A stretch of 60,459 nucleotides of DNA from Candidatus Enterococcus myersii (GTDB lineage Bacteria > Bacillota > Bacilli > Lactobacillales > Enterococcaceae), in contig NZ_JAFLVT010000014.1 of the NCBI RefSeq assembly GCF_017316025.1, positions 1-60,459 on the forward strand, written 5' to 3'. Under the pieces are notes generated by a model. That model had not been told where the DNA came from. It saw only the letters and a list, made by a program, of their open reading frames with translations, and did not search any database. Positions 27,156 to 35,689 of the stretch are shown in pieces. Both the position numbers and the translations under genes were made by a program. How positions within the stretch are numbered: the stretch's first letter is position 1; the number at the start of each line of letters is the position of its first letter.

Positions 27156-27587
27156 ATGAAAAGAAGCTTTTCCGTACAACTAACATGTATGTGTATGATT
27201 TTCAATAATCGCAATGAGATTTTAATACAAGACCGTAAGAAACCAGATTGGCCTGGTTGGACATTTCCCGGTGGTCATGTTGAAGCTGACGAATCGCTGA
27301 CTACTGCTATCATCCGCGAAGTCAAAGAAGAAACCGGCCTTGTCATCACACCGCAGTTAATGGGCGTTGCAGAGTGGCTCAACAAAGCCGATGGCAGTCG
27401 CGAATTAGCTGGACTTTTTACCGCTAAGACTTCTTTTGAACCCACCATTATGGGAGAAGGGAAACTTTTTTGGCTGCCAGAAAATGAGCTTCCCACAAAA
27501 AAACTTGCAGGTACGCTAGCTGATTTATTGCCTATTTTTTATGGTACACAAACGCAATATTTTAAAGATAATACCCCAGAAAAATAA
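27156..27587 (+). CDS. Nudix hydrolase (MutT/8-oxo-dGTPase-like)
   Basis: A 143-residue Nudix protein. The Nudix box GGHVEADESLTTAIIREVKEE-type sequence is complete (G-x5-E-x7-R-E-x2-E-E) around residues 38-60. The preceding DRKKPDWPGWTFPGG resembles enzymes annotated as 8-oxo-dGTP diphosphatases. Start ATG 27156 with GAGGTG upstream. It is monocistronic, ending in a strong terminator. The true substrate is uncertain. Confidence 0.88.
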   Translation: MKRSFSVQLTCMCMIFNNRNEILIQDRKKPDWPGWTFPGGHVEADESLTTAIIREVKEETGLVITPQLMGVAEWLNKADGSRELAGLFTAKTSFEPTIMGEGKLFWLPENELPTKKLAGTLADLLPIFYGTQTQYFKDNTPEK

Positions 27588-27616
27588 ACAGCGTGATTGT
27601 AGTACGTTGTAAAAAA

Positions 27617-27658
27617 TAAGACAGCCTATCTGAACTAATTGTTCAGACGGCTGTCTTA
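27617..27658. terminator. Bidirectional two-tier terminator
   Basis: TAAGACAGCC / GGCTGTCTTA form the outer stem and TCTGAAC / GTTCAGA the inner stem. It lies between the convergent Nudix and ABC permease genes. Confidence 0.9.
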
Positions 27659-27678
27659 GCCATGCTATTTCATTACAA

Positions 27679-28410
27679 TTACGCATTGATCCGTTTTACT
27701 TCTTGGCGGCGATTTAACAGGTAAACTATTACTAATAAAATCAAGCTTACTACAAAAATGAAGCCAATAAATTGCCAGCTATTTAAACCGTTTGCCCCTA
27801 ATCCAATTACCAATTTAATAAAATCTATCACTGCCATTTTGGCAGCAGGTGATAATAACTGAAATAGAATGGAGCCTAAAATGACGATGCCCAAAGAAAG
27901 TGCACCAATTGCTAAGCGCAGATAACCATCAAAGCGATTTAAAAGTGCCCCAATCATCATTCCAATACTGGCGGCTAAAATAAGAAACACCCACAATAAA
28001 AACATTGATGGCCAAAAATTACCACCGGTAATCAACGTAATCAGTTGATATTGTAAGAAGAAATTTGGAATCAAGCCTCCATTAAATAACTCAAACAACA
28101 TTTTCAAAACGATGCTTAGACCAAACGTCAAAATCAGACTCGAAACAAAATTTGCGATAAAAATATGCAGTCGTGAAGTTCCGCATTGAATAAAGAGTTT
28201 AAAATCATTGCCCACACTCGTAATAGATAAAATCATGATATAAATCATGGCTGGAGCTAATAAGTCTACGTGAACATTTGTAACCCCATCTATCAGTAAC
28301 ATCGGCATTAATGGAAAAATAACCGCAAATAAAAGAAAGAAACCAAGATAAATCAACACCGAGCGCCATTGTACGGATAACTTGTATTGAATTGCTGTTT
28401 TTAATTTCAT
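27679..28410 (-). CDS. ABC transporter membrane subunit of a GntR/YtrA-regulated exporter
   Basis: A 243-residue protein with about six hydrophobic helices and no soluble domain, an ABC-2-like permease. The ATG (28410) follows one base after the stop of the ATPase gene. A GTG at 28422 is an alternative but lies too near the ribosome site. Transcribed after a GntR regulator and an ATPase, it has the layout of Ytr-type operons that respond to cell-wall stress or peptide antibiotics. Substrate unknown. Confidence 0.8.
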   Translation of the reverse strand: MKLKTAIQYKLSVQWRSVLIYLGFFLLFAVIFPLMPMLLIDGVTNVHVDLLAPAMIYIMILSITSVGNDFKLFIQCGTSRLHIFIANFVSSLILTFGLSIVLKMLFELFNGGLIPNFFLQYQLITLITGGNFWPSMFLLWVFLILAASIGMMIGALLNRFDGYLRLAIGALSLGIVILGSILFQLLSPAAKMAVIDFIKLVIGLGANGLNSWQFIGFIFVVSLILLVIVYLLNRRQEVKRINA

Positions 28411-28411
28411 T

Positions 28412-29266
28412 TTACGCCACACCCTTTTTTGTTAATTGGACAAAATATGCTTGTAAATTAAGGGGAGCAACGGATACCCCTTGTGGAATATCTTTTGGTG
28501 CCGCACCTTCAATATAAACACTAAGCATCCCACCTAGCTCATCTTCACCAATAACCTTCAGATCACTTACCACCTGTGCCACGACTTCTTTTGGCCCTGT
28601 GATTACTTTACCTGCAGCTTGAATAGCTTCTGTTGTGGCTTCTCTTAGTACTTTTCCTTCATCGATAATAATGACCTCTTCTAACAAATTTGCGACTTCT
28701 TCAATTAAATGAGTAGAAATAACAAATGTACGGGGACGCTTAGCATAAGCTGTTAATAAATAATGATAAAATAAATCACGATGGTTTGCGTCTAGGCCCA
28801 AGACTGGTTCATCTAAAAAGATGTAATCTGCTGGCACACAAAGCGCCATAATTAATTTGGCAATGCTGCGATAACCCGTCGATAATTTTCGCAGGCTACT
28901 TTTTTGTTCCAAGCCAAATCCAGCTATCATTTCTTCTGCCAAAGCCCAATCAAAATCCCCATAAAAGTCAGCAGTTAATTGAAAGCATTTTTTTACTTTT
29001 AAGTTTCCGGGATATAAGTTATCTTCTGACATTAAATAAATTTGATTTAAAGCTGCTTCGTTATCTACAAGAAGGAGGCCATTTAACGTGATTGTTCCAT
29101 TACTGGCAAAACTACGGTTAGCGATAATATTTAACAGTGTACTCTTCCCCGCACCATTACGCCCAAGTAAACCATATATTTTTTCGGATTGAATATTCCA
29201 ATTAATCTGTTGCAGCGCTTTTTTATCTTTATACGTTTTGCTAACTTCTTTAATAACCAAACTCAT
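28412..29266 (-). CDS. ABC transporter ATP-binding subunit (YtrB-like)
   Basis: A 284-residue ATPase with Walker A GRNGAGKST (about 35), signature region LSTGYRS, Walker B YIFLDEPVLGLD and switch His in STHLIEE. About 75 C-terminal residues extend beyond the ABC core, as in drug or bacteriocin efflux ATPases. Its ATG overlaps the GntR stop codon (ATGA). The LSTGY in place of LSGGQ is typical of YtrB-type subunits. It is the middle gene of the gntR-ATPase-permease operon. Confidence 0.88.
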   Translation of the reverse strand: MSLVIKEVSKTYKDKKALQQINWNIQSEKIYGLLGRNGAGKSTLLNIIANRSFASNGTITLNGLLLVDNEAALNQIYLMSEDNLYPGNLKVKKCFQLTADFYGDFDWALAEEMIAGFGLEQKSSLRKLSTGYRSIAKLIMALCVPADYIFLDEPVLGLDANHRDLFYHYLLTAYAKRPRTFVISTHLIEEVANLLEEVIIIDEGKVLREATTEAIQAAGKVITGPKEVVAQVVSDLKVIGEDELGGMLSVYIEGAAPKDIPQGVSVAPLNLQAYFVQLTKKGVA

Positions 29267-29631
29267 GATTCATACCCTCTTTCAATTAGGTCTTTCAGCT
29301 GCTCTACTGTAATACCTAATTTCTTTGCTTCTGTAACAATTTGTAATACTTCATTCGTTAAAAAATGTTCCCGCCGATACTCTCTAACTTTTTGTTGTGC
29401 ACCTACTAAAACAAACATGCCAATTCCTCTTTTCTTTTCAATCAAACCCCGTTCAACTAACAAATTCATCCCTTTTAAAACGGTCGCAGGATTAATAGCG
29501 AAACTTTTTGATATTTCTGTTGTAGAGGGAATTTGTTCACCTTCTTTAAAGGAGCCGTTTAAAATTCCTTCTTCAATCTGTTCAGCAATTTGTTGAAACA
29601 AGGGCGTTGTACCGGAATAGTCAAATTCCAT
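29263..29631 (-). CDS. GntR-family regulator, YtrA subfamily
   Basis: A short 122-aa GntR protein with a winged helix at about residues 8-75 (PLFQQIAEQIEEGILNGSFKEGEQIPS...) and only a short helical C-terminal dimerisation tail, which is diagnostic of the YtrA subfamily. The ATG at 29631 sits 8 bases from GAGG; a GTG three codons upstream would overlap that site. It is the first gene of the ABC operon. A perfect inverted repeat overlapping the -10 of its promoter fits autorepression. Confidence 0.9.
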   Translation of the reverse strand: MEFDYSGTTPLFQQIAEQIEEGILNGSFKEGEQIPSTTEISKSFAINPATVLKGMNLLVERGLIEKKRGIGMFVLVGAQQKVREYRREHFLTNEVLQIVTEAKKLGITVEQLKDLIERGYES

Positions 29632-29665
29632 TCCTTTCACCTCAACTTCACATTAAACTTAACTG

Positions 29666-29714
29666 GTTAGTTACTTGTGCAACTAACTATATATCCAGTA
29701 ATAAAAAAAGTCAA
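29666..29714 (-). promoter_or_regulatory. Promoter with overlapping operator of the gntR-ABC operon
   Basis: On the minus strand TTGACT (29709-29714), a 17-bp spacer and TATAGT (29686-29691) make a near-consensus promoter. The inverted repeat GTTAGTT (29666-29672) / AACTAAC (29681-29687), 8 bp apart, starts inside the -10. This is the expected place for repression by the encoded YtrA-type regulator. Confidence 0.75.
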
Positions 29715-29719
29715 CTAAA

Positions 29720-29749
29720 AAAAGCATCTCCACTGGAGGATGCTTTTTA
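29720..29749. terminator. Hairpin terminator between the gntR operon promoter and lysR
   Basis: GCATCTCC pairs with GGAGGATGC (one-base bulge) around ACT, with A and T runs on both sides. It lies upstream of the gntR promoter, so it would shield that promoter from read-through. Confidence 0.75.
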
Positions 29750-29879
29750 AATAACTTAGAAAATGATAAAAGATATTGGCAACAATCAAAAGGAAAGTTT
29801 ACAAAAGGGATTGTTTCCACCAAAGTTAGAACCTTTAGTAAAACAGTAAATTTTTAGCACCAGAATGAAAAAATGTTCT

Positions 29880-29908
29880 AAAAAGAACACCACCTTATTG
29901 CGGTGGAG
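29880..29908 (-). terminator. Probable terminator overlapping the lysR stop
   Basis: CTCCACC/GGTGGTG-type arms around GCAATAA are followed on the minus strand by TTCTTTTTAG. Confidence 0.55.
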
Positions 29909-30764
29909 TTAAAAAATCTTGCTGTAACTGGCGAATGAGGGATTCTGCAAATAGTTTCTTATTTTTTTCTTCCCATTTTTCAGGATAAATTAGCCGAATG
30001 GGTGCTGCTTCATTGTATATTTTTAATACGTGATAATCATTTGGATTAAAACAGCCATCACTTACCACGCCCAGGCACATTTGACTTTCTACTCCCGTTA
30101 CAACCATCAAATCACCTTCAACGTGAATTACTTGTGCAAATTCGTTGGTGTCCTTTAAGACGTATTCAAAAATCACACTGGCTTTACGGTCAATTAGGAC
30201 CGGCAATTTTTTCATTAAAGAAGCATCTTGCAATATTTTCTCATACGTTTGACAAGACGCTATTAACACCAGGCTTTCGCGTTTGATTGCTAAACTGGTA
30301 AAATCTGCTGGTACCATTCGATCGGCAATAATACCCATGTCTAATTTGCCTGCCCTTAGACGTTCTAATGTTTCATCACTTGTACCGTGAATTAAATCAA
30401 AACGAACTTGGGGATGATCAATTTGATAATTTACCACTTTGGTGACTACCATTTCTGCTAAATAACGTTCCAAACCACCAATTTTTATGACTGTTTGCCG
30501 AGATGCCGTCGCTTTTACTTGCTCTTTGAAATGGCCATACGCAATTAAGGCATGCTGGGCATAATTATATGTCAACTCCCCAATTTCAGTTAAGCCATAT
30601 TGAACCTTTCCTTCGTTAAATAATGGAAAACCCACAGCTTGTTCCAGCTCGGCTACATGCTTACTGATTGTCGATTGACTGTACATTAATTTTTCAGCAG
30701 CCGCTTTAAATGAAGAATAATCGACTGCATATTTATATGAGCGTAAAATTTTCAAATTCAACAT
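29895..30764 (-). CDS. LysR-family transcriptional regulator
   Basis: A 289-residue LysR-type protein. The N-terminal helix-turn-helix (about residues 15-50, FKAAAEKLMYSQSTISKHVAELE) is followed by an effector domain of two alpha/beta lobes (about 90-285). Start ATG 30764, 8 bases from AGGAGG. It is divergent from a YfcC-type carrier and an M20 amidohydrolase, which it probably activates in response to their substrate. A hairpin with a T-run directly precedes its ribosome site. Confidence 0.88.
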   Translation of the reverse strand: MLNLKILRSYKYAVDYSSFKAAAEKLMYSQSTISKHVAELEQAVGFPLFNEGKVQYGLTEIGELTYNYAQHALIAYGHFKEQVKATASRQTVIKIGGLERYLAEMVVTKVVNYQIDHPQVRFDLIHGTSDETLERLRAGKLDMGIIADRMVPADFTSLAIKRESLVLIASCQTYEKILQDASLMKKLPVLIDRKASVIFEYVLKDTNEFAQVIHVEGDLMVVTGVESQMCLGVVSDGCFNPNDYHVLKIYNEAAPIRLIYPEKWEEKNKKLFAESLIRQLQQDFLTPPQ

Positions 30765-30778
30765 CCTTTAAACCTCCT

Positions 30779-30826
30779 AAAAAGGCAAGTCAACATTCCA
30801 AAATGGAAAGTTGGCCGCCTTTTTTT
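30779..30826. promoter_or_regulatory. Terminator-like hairpin in the lysR leader
   Basis: Nested arms AAAAAGGC / GCCTTTTT and AACATTCC / GGAAAGTT enclose AAAAT. On the minus strand the T-run ends right at the AGGAGG of lysR, so the structure could attenuate lysR or hide its ribosome site. On the plus strand it could end stray transcripts. The remaining bases to 31023 hold the divergent promoter region, with no gene. Confidence 0.5.
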
Positions 30827-31023
30827 CTCGTTATTATTATAGCAGAAAGTAAGCGCTCTATGAAAAGACAATTCTGGCAATTCTTGGTTAACCGTTACGA
30901 ATTTTTTTAGTACTTTTCCCTTTATTTATCCTTCGTCTGTATTCATTTGAAGTGCTAAAAATTTCAAGCTGATGAATTCTTACGCTTACTTTTACAAAAA
31001 CTATTAAAAGGAGTCGTTTTTTT

Positions 31024-32505
31024 ATGAAAAGAAAAATGCCATCATCTTACGCCATTTTATTTGGAATTATCTTTCTGATGGTTGTTTTAACGTGGCTTAT
31101 ACCAGCAGGTCAATACAATTTAAACGAAGCCAAACAGTTGATTCCGGGTACTTATCATCATGTTACACAAAACGAACAGGGGTTTTGGGATATTTTAAAA
31201 GCACCGGTCGTGGGTATGCTAGGTGACGACAAGACCTCTGCTGCGATGCCAGTGTCATTATTTATTTTAGTAATTGGTGGTTTTTTAGGCGTGGTGAATG
31301 CGACTGGTTCCCTAGATGCCGGGATTAGTTCCATTGTAAAGAAATATCACGGTAAAGAAAAACGCTTAATTATTGTCCTCATGATTCTTTTTTCACTCGG
31401 GGGTACGACTTTTGGCATGTCAGAAGAAACATTAGCTTTTTACCCTTTACTCTTGCCTGTTATGTACAGCATTGGCTTAGATAGTTTAGTCGCAGTAGGT
31501 GTCATTTTAATTGGCACAACAGTAGGTGTCTTAGCATCTACCGTTAACCCTTTTGCTACAGGGGTTGCTTCTCAAGCTGCGGGTATTTCCCCTGGTCAAG
31601 GCATTATCTGGCGGCTTGTTTTGTGGGTAATCTTAACTACCATCGCCATTATTTACGTCTATCGTTATGCGCAAAAAATTGAAAAAGATCCAAAAAAATC
31701 CCTCGTCTATAATCAGCGCAAAACGGATTTGGCTAGTTTTAAACTCCAAGAGATCGACACGATGAATCAAAATCAAAAACATGTGATTGTCGCATTTATC
31801 GCAACCTTTCTTATCATGATATTAGGCTTGATTCCTTGGCAGACAATCAATCAAAACTTTACTTTCTTTGCCAACTTGCGAGACAGCATAATCAAAATTC
31901 CTATTTTAGGTAAAATGATTGGCTCAGACTTCCCCGCTTTTGGCGACTGGTATTTTACTGAAATCACGATTTTATTTATTTTTATGGCAATTGTAATTGG
32001 CTACTTATACAAGATGAATGAAAGTACAATTGTGCAGCATTTTGTCACTGGTGCCAAAGACATGATTCAAGTTGCTTTAATTGTTGCAGTTGCCCGCGGG
32101 ATTCAAGTCGTGATGAATGACGGAATGATTACGGCTACGATTTTACATTTTGGTGAAACGACATTAAGCAGCCTGCCGCCTGTTTTATTTACAATCTTGA
32201 CTTATATTTTTTATATTCCAATGAGCTTTTTAATTTATTCTACTTCTGGTTTAGCCTCTGCCACAATGGGGATTATGAGCAACTTAGCAGACTTTGTTCA
32301 CGTACCAAAAGATTTGATAATTACAGCTTTTCAGGCTGGCTCTGGTACCATGAACTTAGTTAGCCCGGCATCGGCTATTATGTTGGGTGTATTGGGCATT
32401 GCTCATATTGAATACGCTACTTGGTTAAAATTTACCGCAAAACTTTTAGGTATCATTTTTGTTGTTGTCTGCTTTGTTTTAACCATTGCTACCTTATTTA
32501 GTTAA
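31024..32505 (+). CDS. YfcC/DcuC-family membrane carrier
   Basis: A 493-residue protein with about twelve hydrophobic helices, starting with the family-typical WLIPAGQYN after the first helix and containing repeated small-residue helices (GSGTMNLVSPASA). It belongs to the YfcC/DcuC (C4-dicarboxylate carrier-like) group, whose members import peptides, amino acids or dicarboxylates. The next gene encodes an M20 amidohydrolase 19 bases downstream, so the carrier probably imports that enzyme's amide substrate. Start ATG 31024 after AAAAGGAG. Confidence 0.85.
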   Translation: MKRKMPSSYAILFGIIFLMVVLTWLIPAGQYNLNEAKQLIPGTYHHVTQNEQGFWDILKAPVVGMLGDDKTSAAMPVSLFILVIGGFLGVVNATGSLDAGISSIVKKYHGKEKRLIIVLMILFSLGGTTFGMSEETLAFYPLLLPVMYSIGLDSLVAVGVILIGTTVGVLASTVNPFATGVASQAAGISPGQGIIWRLVLWVILTTIAIIYVYRYAQKIEKDPKKSLVYNQRKTDLASFKLQEIDTMNQNQKHVIVAFIATFLIMILGLIPWQTINQNFTFFANLRDSIIKIPILGKMIGSDFPAFGDWYFTEITILFIFMAIVIGYLYKMNESTIVQHFVTGAKDMIQVALIVAVARGIQVVMNDGMITATILHFGETTLSSLPPVLFTILTYIFYIPMSFLIYSTSGLASATMGIMSNLADFVHVPKDLIITAFQAGSGTMNLVSPASAIMLGVLGIAHIEYATWLKFTAKLLGIIFVVVCFVLTIATLFS

Positions 32506-32524
32506 AAAGAAAGGAGTCCTTTTT

Positions 32525-33712
32525 ATGGACCAATTACAAAAATTATTTTTAGAAAAAATCTCCCTTAATGAACAAACTGCCTACGATTTAAATGATGATC
32601 TAGCAGCACATCCCGAAATATCGGGACAAGAATTCCGCTCGGTCAAAAAAATTATTGAAATTTTAAAGGCTAAAGAAATTGCCGTTACTGAAAATGTTGC
32701 CGGTTTACCTACGGCTTTTGTAGCCCATGTTATTCCCGGTGAAAAAAAACAACCCAAAATTGGGATTTTAATGGAATATGACGCCCTACCCGACATTGGT
32801 CACGCCTGCGGTCATTGTGCTAGCGGTAGCTTGAGTCTCTTAGCCGCATTAACATTAAAAGAAATGGCACCTACTGTTTCTGCTACTATTGATTTAATTG
32901 GTACACCAAATGAAGAAGCGACTGGTGATAAAATCACGATGGCAAATGCTGGTGTTTTTGATGACTATGCTTTTGTGATGATGATCCATATGAACAGTGA
33001 CCAAACCTGGCCTGCGTGTCGTTTCTTAGCTTTAAGTGAAATCAAAGCGACTTTTACCGGTCAAACAGCCCACGCGGCAGCTGCACCTTGGCAAGGAAAA
33101 AACGCCTTAAATGGCGCGATGCTAGCCTGTCACGCAATTGATATGGCCAGACAGCAAATGAAAGATGGCAGTCGCGTCTCTTATATCTTGCCCCAAGGTG
33201 GCACTGCTTCAAACGTCATTGTCGACAAAGCGGAATTAATCATCAATATGCGCCATGCCAATAAATATGATTTAGCCGAGAATTTTAGCAAAGTCATAAA
33301 CTGTTTGGAAGGTGCTGCACAGGCTACGGAAACTTCTGTCACCTACGAAAAAACAGGTGAAGATTTTGATGATATGAATTTAAATGCCCCTGGAATTGCA
33401 GCTATTGATGAAATCATGACGGCCATTGAGCTACCTCATTGTGATGAACCCGCAGGAAATGCTACCGGCAGTTCTGATATTGGGAATGTCAGCTATATTT
33501 GTCCGGCTTTTCATCCTATGATGGCAATCTCTGATCACTGGTTTTCTTTACACACCAAAGAAGTTGCCACTATCATGCAAACTCCATCTAAAATTCATCC
33601 TGTAATTTTAGGTGGAGCAAAAGTTATCGGATTATTTATTCTCAAAACATTAAGCGATCAAAAATTGATGGAATCTATCCAAGCAGCTTTCCAAGCCTCT
33701 CTAAAAGACTAA
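32525..33712 (+). CDS. M20 (M20D/AbgB-like) metal-dependent amidohydrolase
   Basis: A cytoplasmic amidohydrolase or carboxypeptidase of 395 aa. Visible metal-site motifs are GHACGH (about 100), PNEEATG (about 137) and the dimerisation-domain TAHAAAAPW (about 180), with a C-terminal SSDIGNVSY. It is close to p-aminobenzoyl-glutamate/aminoacyl-amide hydrolases (AbgB, HipO, IlvR-like enzymes). I use ATG 32525 (MDQLQKLF), preceded by AAAGGAG. It forms an operon with the YfcC carrier under the divergent LysR. Exact substrate unknown. Confidence 0.87.
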   Translation: MDQLQKLFLEKISLNEQTAYDLNDDLAAHPEISGQEFRSVKKIIEILKAKEIAVTENVAGLPTAFVAHVIPGEKKQPKIGILMEYDALPDIGHACGHCASGSLSLLAALTLKEMAPTVSATIDLIGTPNEEATGDKITMANAGVFDDYAFVMMIHMNSDQTWPACRFLALSEIKATFTGQTAHAAAAPWQGKNALNGAMLACHAIDMARQQMKDGSRVSYILPQGGTASNVIVDKAELIINMRHANKYDLAENFSKVINCLEGAAQATETSVTYEKTGEDFDDMNLNAPGIAAIDEIMTAIELPHCDEPAGNATGSSDIGNVSYICPAFHPMMAISDHWFSLHTKEVATIMQTPSKIHPVILGGAKVIGLFILKTLSDQKLMESIQAAFQASLKD

Positions 33713-33785
33713 GCCTGCCTTTACTGAATGCCTTTTAAAGATGCTTCATGATGCTTCAAGCTACTAAAAAAACTGCTCTACTTGC

Positions 33786-33823
33786 AAAAAGGGACTGTGA
33801 AAAAAATATCACAGTCCCTTTTT
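33786..33823. terminator. Bidirectional terminator between M20 and murJ genes
   Basis: AAAAAGGGACTGTGA pairs perfectly with TCACAGTCCCTTTTT around an 8-base A/T loop, between convergent genes. Confidence 0.93.
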
Positions 33824-33839
33824 CTTATTTGTCTATTTC

Positions 33840-35480
33840 TTACATATGCAGGCGTCGTCTGATTTTTTCCGCTGTCGTCCCTAATAATTTATCGGCTAAG
33901 CGCACCCGCAAGACCATAAAGACATAGCTGGCCCCACCAACAGCAGCAACCCCTAAAATCATTACAAATGATTGCAATTTGCTATCGGTATCTAAAACCA
34001 GCCCCATTAATTGGCGCATGATAAATGCAATCACTGTCATAATCACTGTCATGATAAAAATCAAAACTGTCCGCCGGAAAGTTAAAATACGATTGAAGCG
34101 AGAAATTTTGTGCAATTTATACAAGTTCAAACCACAGGTTACCCCAAAGCCAATCATAGTAGCTAAGAGTGGACCATAAACTTCAAAAACCATGATTAGT
34201 GGAATCTGTATGATAATTTTAATAACCAAGCCAATGACAAAATAGCCAATCGCCGCTAAGTTCTCATACATTCCCTGCAACATATTTGAAGTCATCATGT
34301 AAAGTCCTAAGAAAAGACCAGAAATACTTGCTTCAACTAAAACACTCGCACCTAAATGACTTGGGGCATAAAACAAAGTATTCAACGGATAGGCCAAAAC
34401 AATCATCCCAAATGTTGCAGGAAACATAACAAATGCAAATAATTGCAAATTGTTACTAATTAATTTGGCTAGTCCTTTGTGATCCCCACGGGTTTTCGCC
34501 TCGGTAATTAAAGGCAAGCCAGCTAGTGCCATAGAAGTTGCCAGACCAATTACCACCATCGTTAATTTATCTGGATTGGCACTAAAAATGGAGAACAAAG
34601 AAGTCAGTTGATTTTGTGAGTATGCAGTAAATGATGACATCACCCGCACAAAAGTAACTTGGTCGACAAGTTTAAAAATCGTAATTCCTGATCCGATAAT
34701 AATAAAAGGAATGGCTTCTTTAACTGTTTCAATCAGTAAATCTTTGGCATCCAAGTTGACATTGTTGGCACTGTGTTCAATTAAGTAATCCATCCGCACT
34801 TTATCTTTTCTAAGATAATAGACTAAGACTAAAATACTAATAATGGCTCCGATAAAAGCAGCAAAAGTTGATTGCGTTACGGCAGTTGTGTATTCTCCTT
34901 TGGCAACTTTCATAATGATGAAAGTTGCAAGTAGCATGTAAAATACGCGGGCAACTTGCTCTAAGACTTGGGAGATGGCAAACGGCTTCATCTCATTTTG
35001 ACCTTGGAAGTAGCCACGAATAACACTCATACAAGGAATAACTAAAATCGCAACACTTAAAGAACGAATTGTTGGGATCAGCTCTGCGCCACCACCGGAA
35101 ATATCTGCTAGCCAAGGTGACATCAAATACATGGCCCCTGCTGCAATTAGACCAAAGACGGCCATAACCTGCAAGGCGCGATGTAACAATTTGCGACTGG
35201 TCGCGTATTCATTTAATGAATTGTAATAGGCTGTTTGTTTTCCGATTGCGGCTGGAATGCCGGCAGTAGAAAGCATCATGAACAAGGCATAAAAATTATA
35301 CCCCATGTTAAACAACGCGTTGGCTTGGTTAGCATGCTCTCCCATCCAGTAATACCAAGGCATGATATAAATCGCCCCTAAAAGACGAGAACCGATATTG
35401 CCAATCGTTAGCCACGTGGAACCTTTGGCCATTTTTTCTTCAGTGGATAGTTCCTGTTGCGCCACGAATTTTTCACTCAT
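33840..35480 (-). CDS. murJ: MurJ/YtgP-type lipid II flippase
   Basis: A polytopic MOP-superfamily protein (546 aa, about fourteen helices) of the polysaccharide biosynthesis/SpoVB group. In Bacillus the homologue YtgP (MurJ) flips lipid II across the membrane for wall synthesis. Basic and small residues line the N-terminal helices (GSTWLTIGNIGSRLLGAIY). The divergent neighbour is murE, which supports a peptidoglycan role. Start ATG 35480 has a weak ribosome site. A good promoter (TTGCCG-17-TAAAAT) lies upstream. A capsule or teichoic-acid flippase is the alternative. Confidence 0.85.
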   Translation of the reverse strand: MSEKFVAQQELSTEEKMAKGSTWLTIGNIGSRLLGAIYIMPWYYWMGEHANQANALFNMGYNFYALFMMLSTAGIPAAIGKQTAYYNSLNEYATSRKLLHRALQVMAVFGLIAAGAMYLMSPWLADISGGGAELIPTIRSLSVAILVIPCMSVIRGYFQGQNEMKPFAISQVLEQVARVFYMLLATFIIMKVAKGEYTTAVTQSTFAAFIGAIISILVLVYYLRKDKVRMDYLIEHSANNVNLDAKDLLIETVKEAIPFIIIGSGITIFKLVDQVTFVRVMSSFTAYSQNQLTSLFSIFSANPDKLTMVVIGLATSMALAGLPLITEAKTRGDHKGLAKLISNNLQLFAFVMFPATFGMIVLAYPLNTLFYAPSHLGASVLVEASISGLFLGLYMMTSNMLQGMYENLAAIGYFVIGLVIKIIIQIPLIMVFEVYGPLLATMIGFGVTCGLNLYKLHKISRFNRILTFRRTVLIFIMTVIMTVIAFIMRQLMGLVLDTDSKLQSFVMILGVAAVGGASYVFMVLRVRLADKLLGTTAEKIRRRLHM

Positions 35481-35521
35481 TTATTTTCTCTACTTTCTAT
35501 TGGTTTCAAGACATATGTTCT

Positions 35522-35550
35522 ATTTTACTTACAAAAGTTCCCTCCGGCAA
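35522..35550 (-). promoter_or_regulatory. Promoter of murJ
   Basis: TTGCCG (35545-35550), a 17-bp spacer and TAAAAT (35522-35527) on the minus strand. Confidence 0.6.
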
Positions 35551-35625
35551 TCTTTTTTGAGTAAATTTAATTGATTTGCAACACCTGGCAAAATATGTCA
35601 TAAAACTGACTTTATTTCCTGTTGG

Positions 35626-35654
35626 TTGGTAGCAACTTTAATTAATGCTATAAT
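35626..35654 (+). promoter_or_regulatory. Promoter of murE
   Basis: TTGGTA (35626-35631), a 17-bp spacer ending in TGC, and a perfect TATAAT (35649-35654). Confidence 0.75.
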
Positions 35655-35689
35655 ACAACCGAAGTAAAATGTAAAGTGAGGCCTGTGCC

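Noticed and set aside
30838-30860. Possible CcpA cre site (AAGTAAGCGCTCTA) before the YfcC gene
   Set aside because: It matches the consensus only partly at the 5' T and the 3' half and has no clear promoter relation; too weak to call.
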